Assembly (NCBI GenBank): GCA_026686845.1
Contig: JAIVEN010000022.1
Coordinates: forward strand, 23,720,001 to 23,784,000
Source of the DNA: Adenanthera pavonina
Taxonomy: Eukaryota > Streptophyta > Magnoliopsida > Fabales > Fabaceae
Length of the DNA: 64,000 bases
Direction of reading: 5' to 3'
In this document: in pieces, positions 60,161-64,000 of the stretch
How positions within the stretch are numbered: the first letter of the stretch is position 1
Layout: each line of letters begins with the position of its first letter
Notes under the pieces: model-generated
The model's database searches: none
Told to the model about the DNA's origin: nothing
The model's input: only the letters and a program-made list of their open reading frames with translations
Made by a program: the position numbers and the translations under genes

Positions 60161-60721
60161 AGTCAAAGCTCAAAAATTGATAATTGTTGCATGTTGCATT
60201 CTTCATATATAATTACTTGATGAGCATAGACCCTAATGAAGATTTTATAGTTGAAGTAGATGTTGAACTTGCAACTCGAACTAAAACAAATGACAATAAT
60301 CATACTCCAAGCATTGACAATGCTGAAACTGGTCGGGGAGAGCTTATTATAGATAATATAGCTAATCAAATGTGGATTGATTATGAAAATAATCAATACA
60401 CTGAAATTTGATGTACTATTCATTGATGTGGTCATTCTTAGTTTTATTTTTTTACTTGAGTTTGAACTTTTCAGTTTGATGTACTTATAAGTCCTTTGAA
60501 TTTTGGCATTTGATGTACTTATTTGTACCTAGACTCATTTCCTTCACTTTGTTGTTTTATTTCAGTTTATCTTGATTCAAGTAGTTACTTTGAGATTGAA
60601 CCTTATAGTATAATTTGATTGAATTAGTTACTTTTAGTTTGATTTCATGTGTAACTTGGGTTAATGTGTATCTTAATGTATCTTTGCTTGATAAAATTGG
60701 CTAATCAACACATCTTGTAGA
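60161..60721 (+). other. Spacer between the two PIF/Harbinger genes
   Basis: Includes a short frame 60184-60411 that continues the tail of the transposase gene (acidic, ending NQMWIDYENNQ, where transposase C-termini often read ..MW..Y). Then AT-rich DNA with a probable promoter for the next gene. Confidence 0.5.
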
Positions 60722-61926
60722 ATGGCACCAAAGAAGGACACAAGTAAAGAGTTGATGAATTGGACAAGAATTATGGATAATGCTCTTTTGGATGCATTCA
60801 TGAATGAGTATAACATAGGTAGGAAAGTTAATGGTCAATTCACTACTCAAGCTTATAATAACATAGTGAGAGAATTGAGTGAACAATTTGGCAAAAAAAT
60901 TGAGAAGGAAAAGGTAAAGAATAGGTGGAAAACCTTGAAGAAAAATTTTTCAGAAGCTTATGATATTTTCAAGAATGGTTTGAGTGGATTTGGTTGGAAC
61001 CCATCAATTGAAATGTGGAATGCGGAGCCCAAAGTTTGGAATGCTTTGATAGAGGTTGGGTCACTCCATTTTTTTTATGTAATAAATATGTTCTTATTCA
61101 AAACTTGTTTAAATTCTCATATTGTGTAACTTTTGATATTTTGTGGAAATTGTTTTTTTCAGTCGCAGCACATTGGACAAATACCCCCATTCCAAATTAT
61201 GACAAAATGATTATATTGTATGGAAATGATTGAGTAATGGGAGACAAAGTTGAAACTGCAACTGAGATGAAGAGACGGCATCATTCGTCCACCAAGCAAG
61301 ACTTTAATAATGTCACTGTCAATGAAATTGACCATCTTGTGTCACAAAATAAGGTGACATTAGAGAGTCTCGATCCTTGTATTGATGTTGGTAATGATCA
61401 TTCTAATTTTTCAGTTAATGAGCAATCGGGTATAGCGACTAGTAGGAATAGTAAAAGGATAAGAAAAGTAGCAGAAAAAAACATTGATTATAGTGGAATT
61501 CATGGGGTATTATTTGAGGTTGCAGCAGCAATTAGAGAAGGAAATGAAGCAATTAGACAAGCCACTGAAGTATTAAGGGATGGAAATGAAGCAATAAGAG
61601 AAGGAAATCTGATACAAATAGAGAGCTTCAACTACAAGAGACCACATATGTCTGGGGAAGAAATTTGTACTTTGATAATTGAATGTGGATGTGATAGTGA
61701 CAAGCTGCCAAGGATATATAACTTCCTAATGAGTGATGTTGATAAGCTTAGGACAGTTGTTGAATGTCTACCTCCACTACGCAAGGTAATAATTATGGAT
61801 ATGGTGTTTGGTTCTTCAAATCCTTGTAACGGAGTATTCTTGGTTATAGTTAGAATGTTGTGTTATGTGTTAGAACTAATTTGGAACCAAGGTACTATAT
61901 GGAACCAATTTTTTGCTGTATTGTAG
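60722..61926 (+). pseudogene. PIF/Harbinger Myb/SANT-like accessory protein (ORF1), lightly damaged
   Basis: The first exon, 60722-61054, encodes a Myb/SANT-like DNA-binding domain (NWTRIMDNALLDAFMNE ... VKNRWKTLKKNFSEAYDIF, then FGWNPSIEMWNAEPKVWNAL). After an intron (GTTGGG to TTTTTTCAG), the expected AAHWTNTPIPNYDKM stretch follows at ~61168, then TGA at 61231-61233 where the family has an Arg codon. The frame resumes at 61237 with a linker, a repeated IREGNEAIR coiled stretch and the conserved C-terminal SGEEICTLIIE...LPRIYNFL. By eye the splice also leaves a one-base frame mismatch. Related plant proteins are annotated as L10-interacting MYB-domain proteins. In this element it is the transposase partner. 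Confidence 0.82.
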
Positions 61927-63139
61927 TAGTGATATTTTGGAACGAGATATTATGTGAAACTTTGTAATTCTCATATTGTCTACTTACTACTGAGGTATAT
62001 CTTTCTAAATGTGCATGAACATAACATTTGTGGCTACATGAATATTTGTGTTTATTGCAGGTGCAATAAATATTGACTTCCTGAACTTGAAACCCAAAAG
62101 AACTATTGTCTTCATACTATTTTAATGAGGACTATATTTGTGGTTTGAATTAATCCCAACAGGCTCTAGTGTTGATGTGGGCTTTTGTTGTGATGAGCAC
62201 AACTTTTGGCATGAATTTTGTATTACATCCTCACCCTTGTGGATCCCCTCCTCCCCGTGGATTTTTTTTTTAAGAATTCTTGGATGTCATTATGATTATA
62301 AAGAAGGGAAGATAGAAATTATGTGTTGATACAGGCTAGAAAGCAGTCATTATGATTCATTTTTATTATACCTATAAACCTTCAATAATTAGGTATCTTT
62401 ATCAATTCCACTTCTACTTAGATAACTAATATGTGCCTATATGGCATATCATCAGCAAAGTATTGGCAGAAGGTGGGTGACGAATGCAGGAAGAAGTTTG
62501 GAGATAAGTTAATGCTTTGTCTATTATCCAAATATGGTTTATAGGAACTTTTTTGTTCTTGTTGCCTTTGATTTTTTCTAAAAGTGAAAAATATGTTTGG
62601 TTGGTAGGAGAGAATGTACTTTGGAGGCTCCAGAAAAAAGTTAAGGCATGATCTATTGATTGAAATTTAAATAGTTCCTTTCTTGAATGATATGGCTAAG
62701 AAGAAAAATATTAAAGATTTTAAATGTCAAAATTCAAGAAGTTTTTTTTTCACATTTATTGAAAAAAAATTCCAAAATTGATAATGTTATTAAATATTGA
62801 AATTACACTGATAACACAAAATAGAGTGCAAAATTTTTTTTTAATTAGAAAATAAGGTTTTGATATTCTTATAAGAAGAAAATAATTACTAAAACAAAAA
62901 TGATAGAAAATTTTTTTAATTTCAAAGGTAAAATGGTCAAATTATTATTAACTTCCCTTACCTCTCCTTCCAAATCAAAGAACAAATCATTAAATTCCTC
63001 CCCTCCCCTCTTCTCAATCCCCTTCCCTTCCTTTCCCTCCCCTTCCCTCCATAACTCATCTCTCCTTCCATTCCCTCCCCTCTATTAAAATCTCTCCCTC
63101 CCCTCCCCTCCCCTTTCATTTATCATACCAAACACAACA
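61927..63139 (+). other. PIF/Harbinger 3' region and right sub-terminal tract
   Basis: No gene. 62900-63115 is dominated by CCTCCCCT-type repeats; the end reads TACCAAACACAACA, the complement of the left terminal repeat with three mismatches. Confidence 0.6.
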
Positions 63140-64000
63140 TAAAAGATGAGTGTGGTAGAATTCCTCAATTGCACTAAAACCTTTTTCTTTCTTTCTTTCT
63201 TTTTTTTTCGTAAATCGTTTTGTTTTATGATTTGGGACATTTTAGTATGGATTTTATTATATTTTTTATTCCTATGGCTTGTCAGAGTCAAACTAGCTAG
63301 GGGTTAGGATCCTGGCTAATTGGGATTGATTATTTGGAACTACGTAAATCTAAATTTAAAGAGATAAATACTAATAACTAATTTAGAGATAGTTTAAAAA
63401 TTTGCAGTGATATGAGTTGCAACTTTCATGCTTTAATTGGTTAAGAATTTGATTAAGAGTCTATTTGGATTGAAGTCATAATCATTTATAGGAGGAAATA
63501 ATTTCTTATTTTACTAAGTTAATATACACACAACTCTTTTTAATGAGTAATTATGCCTCAAATAAGTAAATATAGAAGAAACTGATTTTTTCTATTTATG
63601 ATAATAACTTCTTCTCTCATAATCACTTATTTCACTTCTCCTTTTCATTTTCACCCAATAATCATTTAAACCCAAAAATCCAAACGCATTTATTTTCTCA
63701 AAATTACTTCTAAACTAAAAATATCCAAATATAAATAACTTTTGACATAATTACTAATTCTCATAAATCAATTATAAAAAATCACTTATTCTCACAATCA
63801 ATTATGTAAAAGTTAATCCAAACATCCACCATATTAGTGAAACTAACCTCCTTCATATGGTTCATTGCCTGAAATTATTCCCATACTTACATCGATCAAT
63901 ACTATGCACCTCCATGATCCACCCAATTACTTGCTTTATTTTTTACTCAGCTACATTTAAGTCCACACATCAATAAATTTAATTCATTGTTGCATCTTTC
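63140..64000. other. Array unit 3 intergenic DNA, continuing past the window
   Basis: Resumes homology to unit 2 (49885-50510), with TTTTAGTATGG, GGTTAAGAATTTGATT and GTCCACACATCAATAAATTT in the same order. In unit 2 the same sequence is followed by the kinase fragment and a DUF1442 copy, so a fourth copy may lie ~0.8-2 kb beyond the right edge. Confidence 0.6.
63456..63833 (+). repeat. Tourist-like element (378 bp)
   Basis: TTA on both sides (63453-63455, 63834-63836). Ends AGAGTCTATTTGGATTGAAG and, in reverse complement, TATGGTGGATGTTTGGATTA. Internal inverted similarity continues (TCATAATCATTTATAGG and ATAATTGATTGTGAG). Confidence 0.7.

Larger units (their letters stand above)
57107..63139 (+). 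mobile_element. PIF/Harbinger DNA transposon (6.0 kb), transposase decayed
   Basis: Flanked by TAA on both sides (57104-57106 and 63140-63142), the PIF/Harbinger 3-bp target duplication. Terminal ends are GCTCCTGTTTGGTA and, in reverse complement, TGTTGTGTTTGGTA. Long sub-terminal CCCTCCCC/GGGGAGGG tracts sit at both ends. Two plus-strand genes fit the superfamily: a DDE transposase (59330-60160) and a Myb/SANT-like accessory protein (60722-61926). The first has several stops, so the element cannot move by itself. Confidence 0.9.
23640..64000. repeat. Degenerate tandem array of DUF1442-containing units (runs off the right edge)
   Basis: Unit 1 runs from the DUF1442 gene at 23.7 kb to ~45.2 kb and holds the 14.3-kb copia/CACTA insertion. 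Unit 2 is ~45.2-51.7 kb. Unit 3 starts at 51.7 kb, holds the 6.0-kb PIF/Harbinger insertion and continues past the window. Landmarks in the same order include GCATCCTCTTTGTAACCCAA (47408; related at 28072 and 54824), ATGGATTAGCCTCAC-like (28469, 47630, 55080), the GTCAACGG block (43614, 48376, 55204), AAGAAAGAAAACGACC-like (43977, 48811, 55919) and GTCCACACATCAATAAATTT (50462, 63960). Without insertions the units are ~6-7 kb. Confidence 0.8.

Overview
This is an AT-rich nuclear window from a flowering plant, most likely a eudicot. The evidence is short plant-type introns with GT/AG borders, plant-specific protein families (an IRK-interacting/GIL1-like protein, a plant MLF-like protein, DUF1442), many Stowaway- and Tourist-type MITEs, and full-length plant Ty1-copia, CACTA and PIF/Harbinger elements. 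I see no bacterial, organellar or viral gene set and no CRISPR array. The species cannot be read from the sequence.

Layout. (1) 1-994, minus strand: the 5' part of an IRK-interacting-protein-like gene that runs off the left edge. (2) 995-18360: AT-rich intergenic DNA with MITEs, including one Stowaway nested in another, small tandem duplications, and two Tourist-like elements facing each other as a ~0.5 kb inverted repeat. (3) 18360-21033, plus strand: a complete seven-exon (six coding) myeloid-leukemia-factor-like gene, 329 aa. (4) 23.6-64.0 kb: a degenerate tandem array of ~6-7 kb units (insertions removed). Units carry a DUF1442 gene on the minus strand; the one at 23.7 kb is intact, those at 45.2 and 51.7 kb are pseudogenes. 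The latter two have a receptor-kinase fragment just behind their stop codon. Collinear intergenic homology continues to the right edge, so another unit probably lies beyond it.

The array has been broken up by transposons. A Ty1-copia element (29033-43340, minus strand, 173-bp LTRs) sits in unit 1 and itself contains a 9.5-kb CACTA element (33248-42742) in its gag region. A 6.0-kb PIF/Harbinger element (57107-63139, TAA target duplication) sits in unit 3, and the matching place in unit 2 gives its empty site. All three carry stop codons or altered catalytic residues, so none looks able to move by itself.

Only three genes look functional: the IRKI-like gene (partial), the MLF-like gene and the first DUF1442 gene. 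I found no clear new molecular system. The most informative signals are the array with graded decay of its copies, the dated order of insertions, the inverted Tourist pair as a possible small-RNA source, and G-to-A type damage at retroelement catalytic codons.
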